From Eubacterium multiforme (GTDB lineage Bacteria > Bacillota > Clostridia > Clostridiales > Clostridiaceae), in contig NZ_JAUSUF010000017.1 of the NCBI RefSeq assembly GCF_030813415.1, positions 1 through 43,736 of the forward strand: DNA of 43,736 bases, in the 5' to 3' direction. Numbering within the stretch: the first letter of the stretch is position 1; the number at the start of each line of letters is the position of its first letter. Both the position numbers and the translations under genes were made by a program. The notes below the pieces were generated by a model. The model saw nothing but the letters and a program-made list of their open reading frames with translations, was not told where the DNA came from and searched no databases. Of this stretch, positions 34,206 to 43,691 are shown piece by piece.

Positions 34206-34523
34206 TTATTTATTTAATTTTTCATACATATCTACCATTATCACTGCCATATCTTTAATAGTCATTGCATTCATAAAATGATCTTGAGCATGTATTAATA
34301 ATATTGATTTTTCTAAATTTTCTCCAGACATTTCTTTATGAAGAAAGCCTGTTTGTATATTATGAGCCTTTCCAATTTCATTTTCTGCTTCTTTTAATTT
34401 TTTTCTTGCTTCCTCTATATTATTATCTTTAATTAAACTTTTAACAGCTTCAATTGCTAGGGTTTTTCCATTCCCTGAATTTAATATAAGCTCCATTGAA
34501 TCCATTACAATCTTTTCGTCCAT
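34206..34523 (-). CDS. PTS EIIA, lactose family (operon 2, distal copy)
   Basis: This 105-residue helical carrier has the active histidine in LLIHAQDHFMNAM (H78), the canonical motif. It is the last gene of operon 2, 44 bases after an EIIB. It is a second EIIA in the same operon and clearly differs from the one at 37590. Confidence 0.9.
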   Translation of the reverse strand: MDEKIVMDSMELILNSGNGKTLAIEAVKSLIKDNNIEEARKKLKEAENEIGKAHNIQTGFLHKEMSGENLEKSILLIHAQDHFMNAMTIKDMAVIMVDMYEKLNK

Positions 34524-34567
34524 TTTTCATCCTGCCCTTCTGTATATTGTAATAACCTCTTAAAAGT

Positions 34568-34870
34568 TTAATCCTCTAAAACTTTCTTAACATGATTAAT
34601 TACAGCTTTTCCATCTAGCATTCCATAAGCTACCATATCTATAGCTTCAACTGGAATACCTTTACATTTATCTTTCACATTATCTAAATTAAATCGCACT
34701 TGAGGCCCTAATAAAACTATATCTGCACCTCTTGTTGCATTTACTACATTTGATATTGCATTAGCTTCTATTTCTACCTTATATCCAATTTCTTTAGCTG
34801 CTTCTTGCATTTTTACTACTAACATACTAGTTGACATGCCTGCTGCACATAATAAAACTATTTTTCTCAT
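34568..34870 (-). CDS. PTS EIIB, lactose family (operon 2, distal copy)
   Basis: The protein has 100 residues from the ATG at 34870, chosen for AAGGAGAG seven bases upstream. The phosphorylated cysteine is C8 in VLLCAAGMSTSM. It lies just after EIIC, so this A-B pair is the likelier partner of the channel. Confidence 0.9.
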   Translation of the reverse strand: MRKIVLLCAAGMSTSMLVVKMQEAAKEIGYKVEIEANAISNVVNATRGADIVLLGPQVRFNLDNVKDKCKGIPVEAIDMVAYGMLDGKAVINHVKKVLED

Positions 34871-34895
34871 ATTAAATCTCTCCTTCTGCATGTAT

Positions 34896-36203
34896 TTATT
34901 CTTCTATTGCTATATTTAATTCTTTTGCTTTAAATTCTTTCTCTTCCTTTATTCTAAGTTTTTCTTCTTCTTTTAATTTTTGTTTATCAAAAGCCATAAC
35001 AAATGGATAATATATAACCATACAAACAACTAATAAAAATAATGCAAATATTACTCCTCTTATTCCAGATGTAAATAAAGGTCTTAAAAGTTCTGGAGTA
35101 CCTGCTGGGACACTAACCCCATTTGCTCTAGGCAAAAATCCTATTACTGTTGCAAAATATGATAAAGTTATACTTGCAACTGGTGTTAGTATCATAGGTA
35201 TACCAATTACTGGATTAAGTATCATTGGCAATCCAAATTTTAATGGTTCGCTTATTCCAAAGAAAGCTGGAACTATTCCAAGTTTACCTACGGTTTTTAA
35301 ATGTTCGCTTTTAGCTTTAAATGATAATAATATTGCTAATGCTAAATTACGTGGACCTTTTTGATTTTGAATAAATGATACAGTTATTATATATGGTAAC
35401 ATTGTTGCACCTGCTTGATATGCTTCCATATTTGCTATATCCATTGAATAAAATACTGTTAATAAAATTGGATTTACAACATTACTTCCATGAATCCCAA
35501 AGAACCATAGAATTTCCATTAATGCTACAAGTAATACTACTGTTCCTAAATTAGATCCAAGTGATTGAAGTGGCTTTTGAAGTACTGCAAATAAAGCTGT
35601 ATGTGCATTACCATAAGAAGTCATTCCAAACAAACTGTTTATAAACATAAATACTATAGCTACTATGACTGCTGGTATTAATGCTGCAAATGTTTTACTA
35701 ACAACTGGTGGAACAGTCGCTGGCATTTTTATAGTTAAGTTCTTCTTAATTGCAAAAACATATATTCGTGTTGCAATTAATGCTGTAATCATTCCAACAA
35801 ACAATCCTCTTGATCCTAAATACGTAATATCTATAGCTTTTGTTTTACCAAAGACTGAAATTGGAGTTACAATTAAGAATGCCATTACGCTTATCATTCC
35901 TGCAAGAGTAGCATCTTCTTCATAAAGTTCTGCTAATTTACTACCTATTAAAAATGCAACATAAAGTCCCATCAAACTCATTGTCATTGTAAAGCATACA
36001 TTTAAAGCATTTGCTATCCCCATACTTTTAATAAAATTTTGATATGGTCCTATATTTAATTTTCCTAATAATGCCGCAACAGAACCTATTACCATTATTG
36101 GTAATAATGACATCATACCATTTGATAAAGCTTGTAAATATTTATTTGTTTGCACCTTTGTCATAACCTTATTCAGTTTGTCTAATTTTTCTTGAAACCT
36201 CAT
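34896..36203 (-). CDS. PTS EIIC, lactose/cellobiose family (operon 2)
   Basis: This 435-residue sugar channel has LQALSNGMMSLLPIMVIGS near the start and the loop FGISEPLKFGLPMILNP near residue 325. GIHGSNVVNPI near 245 sits where the operon 1 protein has GLNGFAILVGF, so the sugar differs. It is the only EIIC in an operon with two EIIA and two EIIB. GGGGGAAT lies upstream of the ATG. Confidence 0.92.
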   Translation of the reverse strand: MRFQEKLDKLNKVMTKVQTNKYLQALSNGMMSLLPIMVIGSVAALLGKLNIGPYQNFIKSMGIANALNVCFTMTMSLMGLYVAFLIGSKLAELYEEDATLAGMISVMAFLIVTPISVFGKTKAIDITYLGSRGLFVGMITALIATRIYVFAIKKNLTIKMPATVPPVVSKTFAALIPAVIVAIVFMFINSLFGMTSYGNAHTALFAVLQKPLQSLGSNLGTVVLLVALMEILWFFGIHGSNVVNPILLTVFYSMDIANMEAYQAGATMLPYIITVSFIQNQKGPRNLALAILLSFKAKSEHLKTVGKLGIVPAFFGISEPLKFGLPMILNPVIGIPMILTPVASITLSYFATVIGFLPRANGVSVPAGTPELLRPLFTSGIRGVIFALFLLVVCMVIYYPFVMAFDKQKLKEEEKLRIKEEKEFKAKELNIAIEE

Positions 36204-36224
36204 TTATTAATTCCCCCTTATTCT

Positions 36225-37283
36225 TTAGTAAAGTAATTTTTCCCTTAATTTTTCTTTCTTTATTTTATCTAATCCAAGCACTCTTTCTAAATAATTATCA
36301 ACTGTTCCATATGCTTTTTTAATTTCATTTATAGCTTCTCTCATATATTCACCCTTAGATTGCTGCATTGTAGATAATAATTCTAGTATTTCGGCATCAT
36401 CTGTATATTGCCTATATTTATCCATTTGCCTCTCATTGCGAAGCCCTCTATATATAGTTGTAAGTTCATAATCTTTTATTATTTCCTCTTCACTTACTCC
36501 TAAAGCTAATAGTATAATAGCAACTCCAAACCCTGTTCTGTCTTTACCTCCTCTACAATGCTGCACAAGTGGTAAATTATTTTCATCACATATAATATCC
36601 ATAAGGCTTCTATAAGCTTTTTTTGCCTCTTTTGAATTTATAAATTTTCTATACTCTTTAAGCATATTTTCTTTTGGATTTCCATAAGCCTTAGCGTTAA
36701 ATTCATTTGTTTTTAATAATTCCATTGTAGTTTTATTTTTATTGTTATTATCATCTACAGAACCTGCTGCTAATTGTGCTACTTTTGCATTTGGATCTAA
36801 AGAATAAGTTTTTGTTCCCTTTATTTCTTTATTTATAGCTGCATTTGCTTCTGCTTTGCTTCTAAAATCAACTATAGTCTTTATTCCAAGCTTTTCTACA
36901 AATTTTATATCCTCACAATCCAAATCTGATAATTGATCTGATCTATAAATTTTTCCCCATTTAACTCTTTTTCCACTTTCAGTTAAATAACCACCTATAT
37001 CTCTAAAATTAGTTGTTCCATTTAAATTTACCAATCTTTTTGCAGCTAAATATTTTTTATCATCTTCTAACACTAAAACATAATAGCCTCTTATTTTTTT
37101 ATTTGGATTTTTTATTACAATTTCATTTGAATTCATTGTTGCTATAAGTTTTTTATCATCTAAATCCACAGAAGGTGTTTTTCCATAATATATTTTTACT
37201 GTTCCTAAATATTCCCCTTTGTATTCAATAGAAATATGCCCTTCTTCTATCTCCTTTATTTCAATAAATTCTATACTATTCAC
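36225..37283 (-). CDS. Tyrosine-type phosphatase in a PTS operon
   Basis: This 352-residue protein has an N-terminal beta-rich domain of about 85 residues, then a Y_phosphatase3-type (LipA-like) domain. NFRDIGGY at 92 and the catalytic HCRGGKDRTG with C243 and R249 are intact. Such enzymes act on phosphotyrosine or phosphoinositides, and a sugar phosphate is possible. A polar insert (about 160-195) is rich in Asn and Asp. A GTG start at 37283 follows GGAG and overlaps the EIIB gene by eight bases, so it is a true operon member. No signal peptide is visible, so it should act in the cytoplasm. Confidence 0.85.
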   Translation of the reverse strand: MNSIEFIEIKEIEEGHISIEYKGEYLGTVKIYYGKTPSVDLDDKKLIATMNSNEIVIKNPNKKIRGYYVLVLEDDKKYLAAKRLVNLNGTTNFRDIGGYLTESGKRVKWGKIYRSDQLSDLDCEDIKFVEKLGIKTIVDFRSKAEANAAINKEIKGTKTYSLDPNAKVAQLAAGSVDDNNNKNKTTMELLKTNEFNAKAYGNPKENMLKEYRKFINSKEAKKAYRSLMDIICDENNLPLVQHCRGGKDRTGFGVAIILLALGVSEEEIIKDYELTTIYRGLRNERQMDKYRQYTDDAEILELLSTMQQSKGEYMREAINEIKKAYGTVDNYLERVLGLDKIKKEKLREKLLY

Positions 37284-37593
37284 AATCTTTCTCCATTTCG
37301 TACTTTTTCATAGCACTTTCTAAAATTTTTTCCCCATTCATTAACCCATAGGCTTGTTCTTCTATTTTGTATACTTTTGTCTCTTTCTTCATTATATGTT
37401 GTATATCTGATATATAATTTGCAATTTGTGGTGCAATCAAAACTATATCAACTTTACCAACATATCTTTTTATTGAACAATAATCGATTGCCCAAATTTC
37501 ATTTTTTATATTTTGTTTTTTGCAAGCTTCTTGCATCTTTAAAACTAATATACTTGTGGACATTCCACCTGCACAAACTAACATTATTCTCAT
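37276..37593 (-). CDS. PTS EIIB, lactose family (operon 2, proximal copy)
   Basis: This 105-residue protein has phosphorylated cysteine C7 in IMLVCAGGMSTSIL. Its start overlaps the EIIA stop (ATGA) and its end overlaps the phosphatase start. It may serve signalling to the regulator or be an alternative carrier. Confidence 0.9.
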   Translation of the reverse strand: MRIMLVCAGGMSTSILVLKMQEACKKQNIKNEIWAIDYCSIKRYVGKVDIVLIAPQIANYISDIQHIMKKETKVYKIEEQAYGLMNGEKILESAMKKYEMEKDCE

Positions 37594-37922
37594 AGCTTTT
37601 TAAACTCCTTCCTTAAATTAAGAATTTCTTTCCTAAGTTCTAAAGTTTCCATTGCAAAATTTATATACATTTCAGCTCCACATATATGATCTTGTGCATG
37701 TATTAATAACATGTTTAGATTTAAATCTTTACCTTCTATTTCTAAATTCATTAAATCTTGCTGTGCCTTATGCGCTAATATTAACTCTTTTTTTGCCTCT
37801 TCTAATATTAATTCTGCTTTTAAAAATTCACTTGATTTACTTAAAGTTATAGCTTCCGCGGATTTGCTTTTAGAAATTCCTGCATGTAAAATTAATTTAA
37901 AACTTTGTGAGTACTTTTCCAT
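37590..37922 (-). CDS. PTS EIIA, lactose family (operon 2, proximal copy)
   Basis: This 110-residue carrier has the active histidine in LLIHAQDHICGAE (H75). It lies 12 bases after the PRD regulator and is coupled to EIIB. The motif is complete, so it should be active. Confidence 0.9.
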   Translation of the reverse strand: MEKYSQSFKLILHAGISKSKSAEAITLSKSSEFLKAELILEEAKKELILAHKAQQDLMNLEIEGKDLNLNMLLIHAQDHICGAEMYINFAMETLELRKEILNLRKEFKKL

Positions 37923-37934
37923 AGCTAATCCTTT

Positions 37935-39836
37935 CTAATTCACTTCATTTAATATTTTATTTAATGTTTTTATTTCAGGTTTTTTTATTAATTCATTTAT
38001 ATATTTGTTACTACACATGATTATTGAAATAGATTTATAAAATCTTTCTAAATCCTTTATTTCACCTTTTTCAATAGATGCTAAAAATACTACTTGAATT
38101 TTATTTTTTCCCCAAAATATAGGTTTTTTTAATATAGCTACTACTACAAAAGTTTCATCAGTTAAAGCTTTTTGAGGATGTGGAAATGCTACATTGCTAC
38201 TTAAATCAGTTGTTGCAAATTCCTCTCTATTCAATATTTCTTCTAAAAAATTCTCTGGTATATTCTTAACTTTTCTAAGTGTATTAACCATGTATTCTAA
38301 TACTTCTTCTTTAGAATTAAAATCTATCTCTCCTAAAAACAAATTATTAGGAAAATACTTTAATACATCTTTTTCACTGTTTTTGTTTAGTAAAATTCTT
38401 TCTATTTTTTTCATATCACTATTCTCTAAAAAATGGTTTATTTGAAATACAGGCAAATGACATTGTACAGGTATTGTACTAAATACATAATCAACGTTAT
38501 TTAAATTAATATAATTTATCTCATTTGCATTACAAATTAATATAGATTCTATATATTTCTCAAAATTTAACATAAATTTATATTTTAATAATTGTGAGCT
38601 TCCTCTTCCTGACGAACATACAATAACTATGTTTTTCTTTTTTATTTCATTTAATGATTTTGATAATGCTACTTGAAAATGTAATGCAAAATATCCAATT
38701 TCATCCTCTGATAAATTAATATCATATTTATTATTTATTAAAGTTGTTGCACAAATAGCTATTTCATAAGCTGCTAAAAATTTTGTTTTTATTTCACTTA
38801 ATAATAGATTTTTAAGTGGCATTTTATACCTTATTCTTGTTTTTAAAGGTACAATATGTAATGCTAAAAGTATTCTCAAATCTAAATTATTCCTTAAATC
38901 AATGTCCTTTTCTTTTTTAATTTTTATAAGCATTTCATCTACTAAGTCATTAGCTTCCGGAGGTATATTTAATATATTTTTTTCATCATTCATAGATTTA
39001 CTTGATAAATGTACTGCTATAAAACCACATTCTTGTTCGGTGAATTCCAAATTAAATTCTTTTTCTAGCATTTTCCCTATCTTACATGCTAATTCATATT
39101 CTTTTTCTCTTTTTTGAATATCTAAAATTTCTTTATTTTCAGGTATAATATAGCCTCTTTTTATTCTTATTACAGTAGTATATAAATGTGCTACCAGCCG
39201 TTCTTCAAAAACATCTGATATTCTATATGTATCATTTTGCAATATGTTTGAAATTATAATTTTTATTTTCTTCATATCTTGGTGAAATTTATTATTTTTT
39301 TCTTCAATTTCATTTATAACTTGATTATTTTTTTTCATATAAATACTGGCTAAACATCTCCTATAATGAAATTCATCCCCTTTAATTCTCAATCCATAAT
39401 GAGGTTTATTTTCTAAAGCTAATCCATAGCTCTTTATAAAACTTTTTACATACTTTAAATCTTTGAAAACTTGAGATCTTGAAATAAACATTTCAGAAAT
39501 TAAATCACTTACTTTTATATATTTATTACTTTCTAGGAATTTATTTATTAAATAATTTACTCTTGAATCTTGTGCTTCAAAATTTGTAGAATTATTATCT
39601 TCTGATAAAAATTCTGTAATAAACTTTTCAAACAAGATCTTATTTTTAATTTTTAACTTGTATCCAGCTCCTCTTTTTGCCTCTATAATAGCTCCATAGT
39701 CTTCAATCTCTTTAGATAGCCATTTAAGTACTTTCATTGTAGATTTTGAGCTCATTTTTATTAAATAAGATAATTCTTTACTAGATATAGGATTTTTACA
39801 TTCCATTAGTTTACACAGTATCTTTTTTTCTTTCAT
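37935..39836 (-). CDS. PRD-domain PTS regulator (operon 2)
   Basis: This 633-residue activator is of the same type as that of operon 1 but distant in sequence. Domain order is winged HTH and a second HTH-like part (residues about 1-160), two PRDs (about 180-400), an EIIB-like domain with VIVCSSGRGSSQLL and an EIIA-like domain with NVAFPHPQ. It starts at 39836 after AGGTGG. It probably controls operon 2 through phosphorylation by HPr and the nearby EIIA/EIIB proteins. Confidence 0.88.
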   Translation of the reverse strand: MKEKKILCKLMECKNPISSKELSYLIKMSSKSTMKVLKWLSKEIEDYGAIIEAKRGAGYKLKIKNKILFEKFITEFLSEDNNSTNFEAQDSRVNYLINKFLESNKYIKVSDLISEMFISRSQVFKDLKYVKSFIKSYGLALENKPHYGLRIKGDEFHYRRCLASIYMKKNNQVINEIEEKNNKFHQDMKKIKIIISNILQNDTYRISDVFEERLVAHLYTTVIRIKRGYIIPENKEILDIQKREKEYELACKIGKMLEKEFNLEFTEQECGFIAVHLSSKSMNDEKNILNIPPEANDLVDEMLIKIKKEKDIDLRNNLDLRILLALHIVPLKTRIRYKMPLKNLLLSEIKTKFLAAYEIAICATTLINNKYDINLSEDEIGYFALHFQVALSKSLNEIKKKNIVIVCSSGRGSSQLLKYKFMLNFEKYIESILICNANEINYINLNNVDYVFSTIPVQCHLPVFQINHFLENSDMKKIERILLNKNSEKDVLKYFPNNLFLGEIDFNSKEEVLEYMVNTLRKVKNIPENFLEEILNREEFATTDLSSNVAFPHPQKALTDETFVVVAILKKPIFWGKNKIQVVFLASIEKGEIKDLERFYKSISIIMCSNKYINELIKKPEIKTLNKILNEVN

Positions 39837-39928
39837 TTATCCACCTCGAATTCATTCTATCAGCCAAGTTAAACATTTTCAATTTATAAAATTTCTTATA
39901 TCTAGAGGAAATTTTATAGACTCTCCAT

Positions 39929-39976
39929 AAAAAAAGCACTACTAAAAAACAATTTATTTTTTAAAGTAGTACTTTT
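39929..39976 (-). terminator. Terminator after the DUF2087 regulator
   Basis: AAAAAGCACTACT and AGTAGTACTTTTT pair around an AT loop with one mismatch. It lies about 100 bases past the DUF2087 gene stop. No gene lies in 39837-40074. Confidence 0.7.
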
Positions 39977-40074
39977 TATATTAGGATATATTTTAAACTA
40001 ATATTAATTTTATATAGGTCTGTAGGCTCCTCTTAATAAGTAATTTTTTAAATTTATATTCTATATTTTTGAAT

Positions 40075-40845
40075 TTATTCTTTTACCCAATAAGCACTAC
40101 AATCATCAGCACGTTCAATAAATCCATACTCAACTAAAGCTCTTCTAATAGTTGCATAGTCCTCATATATCCTTTTTAAAATCCTGTTTATTTCTTTTTC
40201 CGAATATTTCTTTCCAGCTGAAAAGTTCTTAATAACTTCAGATAAGATTATTATTTTCTTTTTCTCTTTAGATGGATAAGTCTTTATGGCTCCATTTTCA
40301 TCCATATAATTTTTGATTGTACTTTCTCTTTCCTTATCTGTAATGTTATACCTATCATCTAATGTAGTAGCTGTTTTATGGGCATCACATAAAGTATCCT
40401 TCTCTAATATATTTATATTTCTCTTTGCTTTACTAGATAAAAGCTCCATCATTGCTAAAAATAATCTTGCTTGTTTTTCCTTTTCTCTTAATTTAAACCT
40501 ATGATTTCTTATAGTTGATTGTGCAACTCCTAACTTAATAGCAATTTCTTTATCAGTTAATCCTGAAGCCATTAACATTAATACTTCTCTTTGAATTTCT
40601 GATATACCAGTAAAAGTATTATTCATTTCAAGTAAATAATGTAGTGGTGATTTATGAATCTTTTCTATATGAAGTTTAGTTGCTTTTTCTGCATCATAAA
40701 GTATAGAGTCTATCTCATATATTCTCCCCTTTGTAAATTCTTTCTCACAAATAATACATTTATAACACTCTTCTTCTTCTATAAATCCTTTTTTAACTTC
40801 ATCAATTGTTGCATCCCAAAATAATTCTTTATTATTTTTACTCAT
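40075..40845 (-). CDS. LuxR-HTH/DUF2087 transcriptional regulator
   Basis: This 256-residue regulator has three parts. A zinc-finger-like start carries CIICEKEF and HIEKIH. A LuxR-type helix-turn-helix spans about 85-120 (VLMLMASGLTDKEIAIKLG). A C-terminal DUF2087 domain (about 185-256) includes EKEINRILKRIYEDYATIRR and ends AYWVKE. The family is common in Firmicutes with unknown signals. It is a single-gene unit divergent from the unknown gene at 41062. Confidence 0.85.
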   Translation of the reverse strand: MSKNNKELFWDATIDEVKKGFIEEEECYKCIICEKEFTKGRIYEIDSILYDAEKATKLHIEKIHKSPLHYLLEMNNTFTGISEIQREVLMLMASGLTDKEIAIKLGVAQSTIRNHRFKLREKEKQARLFLAMMELLSSKAKRNINILEKDTLCDAHKTATTLDDRYNITDKERESTIKNYMDENGAIKTYPSKEKKKIIILSEVIKNFSAGKKYSEKEINRILKRIYEDYATIRRALVEYGFIERADDCSAYWVKE

Positions 40846-41061
40846 ACCCTAAACACTCCTTTTATATTTATCTCTATTTTAATTTTATGCTATATAGCTT
40901 AATTTGTCTATATATTAATAAACTTTATTTATTTTTGTTTATAAACTTCAACTCACATTCAATATTTTATACATTTTTGTAAAATATTTATTATTAACTT
41001 ATTTAATTATTTAATTAATTTTATAAATAAATTCTTGCATAAAAATATGCTATAATCATAA

Positions 41062-41610
41062 ATGAAATTTTTAAATAAAAAGTTGGTGATTAAAATTAAA
41101 CATAAAAAACTTAAAATAACAATTATAATTATTGTAATAATTCTTTTAGGAATAGAAATATCCTCAAAAGTTATGGAAATAAATTATGAAAAAAGTCTTT
41201 TAGGTGGTTTAACTATACCAAAATCAGCAATATATGAAGAAAAAATAGATACTCATGGTGGATTCCATGGAGATGGAGATTATTTTACAAAAATAAAAGT
41301 TCCTAAAGATGATTTTGATACATTATATAAAAAGGCTTCAGAATCTAAAGAGTGGAAATCACTTCCTATAGAAAATAAAATAGCCATTCCACTTTTATAT
41401 GGTGGGGATTATAATAATATACACTATGGAACTTTAGGTAGTGGTAAAAAAATTCCTAAAAATATTAAACATGGATTATATTATTATAAAAATAAATATA
41501 AAGAAATGTATCCAGATGATAAGGACAATTATGATATTCCTTTTAATTATATTGTTTCTGTTTTAGATAAAGATAATAATTTAATATATGTTTATGAATT
41601 TGATTCTTAA
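41062..41610 (+). CDS. Membrane-anchored protein of unknown function
   Basis: There is one N-terminal membrane helix (ITIIIIVIILLGIEI) after a Lys-rich start, then an extracellular domain of about 140 residues with SLLGGLTIPKSAIYEE and THGGFHGDGDY. I do not recognise the family. The start is unclear. The ATG at 41062 lies about ten bases after a TATAAT (41052-41057), leaving no room for a ribosome binding site. GGTGATTAAA at about 41085 is followed by an in-frame ATT at 41095, a possible rare start codon. Either gives much the same protein. Confidence 0.65.
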   Translation: MKFLNKKLVIKIKHKKLKITIIIIVIILLGIEISSKVMEINYEKSLLGGLTIPKSAIYEEKIDTHGGFHGDGDYFTKIKVPKDDFDTLYKKASESKEWKSLPIENKIAIPLLYGGDYNNIHYGTLGSGKKIPKNIKHGLYYYKNKYKEMYPDDKDNYDIPFNYIVSVLDKDNNLIYVYEFDS

Positions 41611-41611
41611 A

Positions 41612-41647
41612 AAAGAGACTGCCTTAAAAATATAAAGCAGTCTCTTC
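41612..41647. terminator. Bidirectional terminator
   Basis: AAGAGACTGC and GCAGTCTCTT form a perfect ten-pair stem between the convergent unknown gene and oleate hydratase. Confidence 0.85.
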
Positions 41648-41715
41648 TATTAAATTTATTATTTTACTTAGCTCTAAAAGTCTAGCTAAAAAACACTCAC
41701 TTAAAGCATAACTTA

Positions 41716-43419
41716 TTATAAAAGTTTTAAAAGCTCTGTATTTTTCAAAAGCTCACCTATTGGTATCTCCTTTAATAGTAAATTATTCAATCCAAGACAA
41801 GTCTTCGCAGCATTAGATAAAACACGAATATCATATTGACCTGGATATACAGGATCTACCTTTTTACCAAGTTTCATTAAGCCATAAACTGCCATCATTG
41901 CAGTTCTAATTGAATATTCTACAGTAAATACACAATCATTTGTTATTTCTGTATATTGTCCTATAAATCCAAAGTTTTTACTTCCTTTTGGAATTACTTC
42001 TGGTCTATCTCCTTTTACACGAGGCATAAATTGAGAAGTAATATATGGCATCATACTTGGAATTACATTAACTGTATGTTTTAGAATTTCTGGTATCTTA
42101 TCTTTTAATCCCATATGATATAAAAGTTCTTCAAACATTTCTTTTCCTGTACAATCTGATAATGTTTTATGAATATAATCTCCTTTTACATCAAGTCTTA
42201 AAGCATATGCCCATAATACTTTAACATTTTCAGGTTGATTAATAAAATGAGGATCCTTTGGAATAACCCAGCTCATAAACCAACTTGAATCTTTTATTGT
42301 TACAAGTCCACCCATTCCTGACTCATCACCTGTAAGATTAACTAGATAAGGGAATACAATATCATCATCCTTTAATGTAACTGTGAAAGATAACCATTTT
42401 GTTTTATCAATATCTTCACAGAAAACATCTGGATGTCCAAAATCAGGTAACTTTTTAGCTAACTTTTTCCATACACTAAAGCATCCTTTATCCTCTGAAC
42501 GATTAAGATTTGCTTTATTATTTAAATCACCCTTTTCAGTATTTTCTGTCATTGATCCATTTGTAAATAATACTAAATCATCTTCTTTTACATTAATCTT
42601 CTTTTCTTCACCATTTTCTACATAATGAATAACTGTTGCAACTTTTTCATTATTTGAAAAATCAAAATCTATATCTGTAACTTTCCATCCTGTTTCAAAA
42701 CATACATCCTTTTCTTTAAGCCATGTAATTAGTGGAAGAATTAAAGAATCATATTGATTATATTCAGTATGAAGAATTCCTTTTAATCTATTCATTCCTC
42801 CAATTAAATGCATAAATCTTTCCATATAGTGTTTTAATTCTACAACACTATGCCATGGTTCAAAGGCAAACATAGATGACCAGAAATACCAAAAGTTTGT
42901 TTCAAAAAATGATTTTGAAAAATATTCTTCAACTTTTTTATTTCCAAGGGCTTCTTCTGTAAGCATATGAAGTTTTGCAAGTTCCATTGCATTTTCATTT
43001 GATAGTCCTAAAGATGAAAAATCAGCTTTTTCTCCTTGATTATGGACTAAACGGCAATGTGATTCAATTGGCTCTTTTATATTTAATTCATGGAATTCAT
43101 CTAATACGCTTCTATTTTTATCAGTTAATGATGGAATAAAACTAAATAGTTCCATAAAACATTCAAAATGTTCTTCAATTTCTCTTCCACCTCTTGCTGA
43201 ATAACCTTTTTCTGGGCTTCCAGCACCATCCATAGAACCTCCATATATTTTAGATTCTTCTAAAATATGTATGTTTTTACCTGGCATATGAGCATCTCTA
43301 ATTAAAAATGCTGCTGCTGATAAAGAAGCAATTCCACCTCCAATTAAATAAGCTTTTCTTGCATCAATGTTTTTTGGTGCAACTGGATTAAATTTTTCGT
43401 AATTTCCCATATAAAACAC
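41716..43419 (-). CDS. ohyA: Oleate hydratase (myosin-cross-reactive antigen family)
   Basis: This FAD enzyme adds water to the double bond of unsaturated fatty acids such as oleate, giving 10-hydroxystearate, and helps detoxify host fatty acids. At 567 residues it is full length. The FAD motif is LIGGGIASLSAAAFL near residue 26, and the family motif RGGREIEEHFECF lies near 76. WAYALRLDVKGDY and YITSQFMPR are typical of the family. It is a single gene, starting at 43419. Confidence 0.93.
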   Translation of the reverse strand: MFYMGNYEKFNPVAPKNIDARKAYLIGGGIASLSAAAFLIRDAHMPGKNIHILEESKIYGGSMDGAGSPEKGYSARGGREIEEHFECFMELFSFIPSLTDKNRSVLDEFHELNIKEPIESHCRLVHNQGEKADFSSLGLSNENAMELAKLHMLTEEALGNKKVEEYFSKSFFETNFWYFWSSMFAFEPWHSVVELKHYMERFMHLIGGMNRLKGILHTEYNQYDSLILPLITWLKEKDVCFETGWKVTDIDFDFSNNEKVATVIHYVENGEEKKINVKEDDLVLFTNGSMTENTEKGDLNNKANLNRSEDKGCFSVWKKLAKKLPDFGHPDVFCEDIDKTKWLSFTVTLKDDDIVFPYLVNLTGDESGMGGLVTIKDSSWFMSWVIPKDPHFINQPENVKVLWAYALRLDVKGDYIHKTLSDCTGKEMFEELLYHMGLKDKIPEILKHTVNVIPSMMPYITSQFMPRVKGDRPEVIPKGSKNFGFIGQYTEITNDCVFTVEYSIRTAMMAVYGLMKLGKKVDPVYPGQYDIRVLSNAAKTCLGLNNLLLKEIPIGELLKNTELLKLL

Positions 43420-43618
43420 CTCAAATTTCTTTTAAATTATTTGATTATAGAATAGCTTTTTAAAAGAAATAATACAATAAACAAATATTTTAAAATGTAT
43501 AGAAATTACATAAAAATATATAATTGTGAAACTTTTATAGGCAATTAATATGGTGTAAAGTGTTTATATGTCTTTTCCTTCACTTTTCTTCATTTCTCTT
43601 AAGTATAGTATAAATTAC

Positions 43619-43691
43619 TCCTGTCATCATTCGTTCTAATCGGGAGAGTAGTTATATTTGTGTAATAAACAAATTTAACTACTCTTTTTTT
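43619..43691 (+). ncRNA. Short hairpin-plus-terminator unit, possible leader or small RNA
   Basis: TCCTG (43619-43623) can pair with CGGGA (43641-43645). Directly after it, AGAGTAGTTA and TAACTACTCT form a ten-pair stem with an inner TATTTGT/ACAAAT extension, followed by seven T. A TATAGT/TATAAA -10 lies at 43604-43614. This is either a terminated small RNA or an attenuator for a plus-strand gene beyond the window. I match it to no known riboswitch. Confidence 0.5.
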
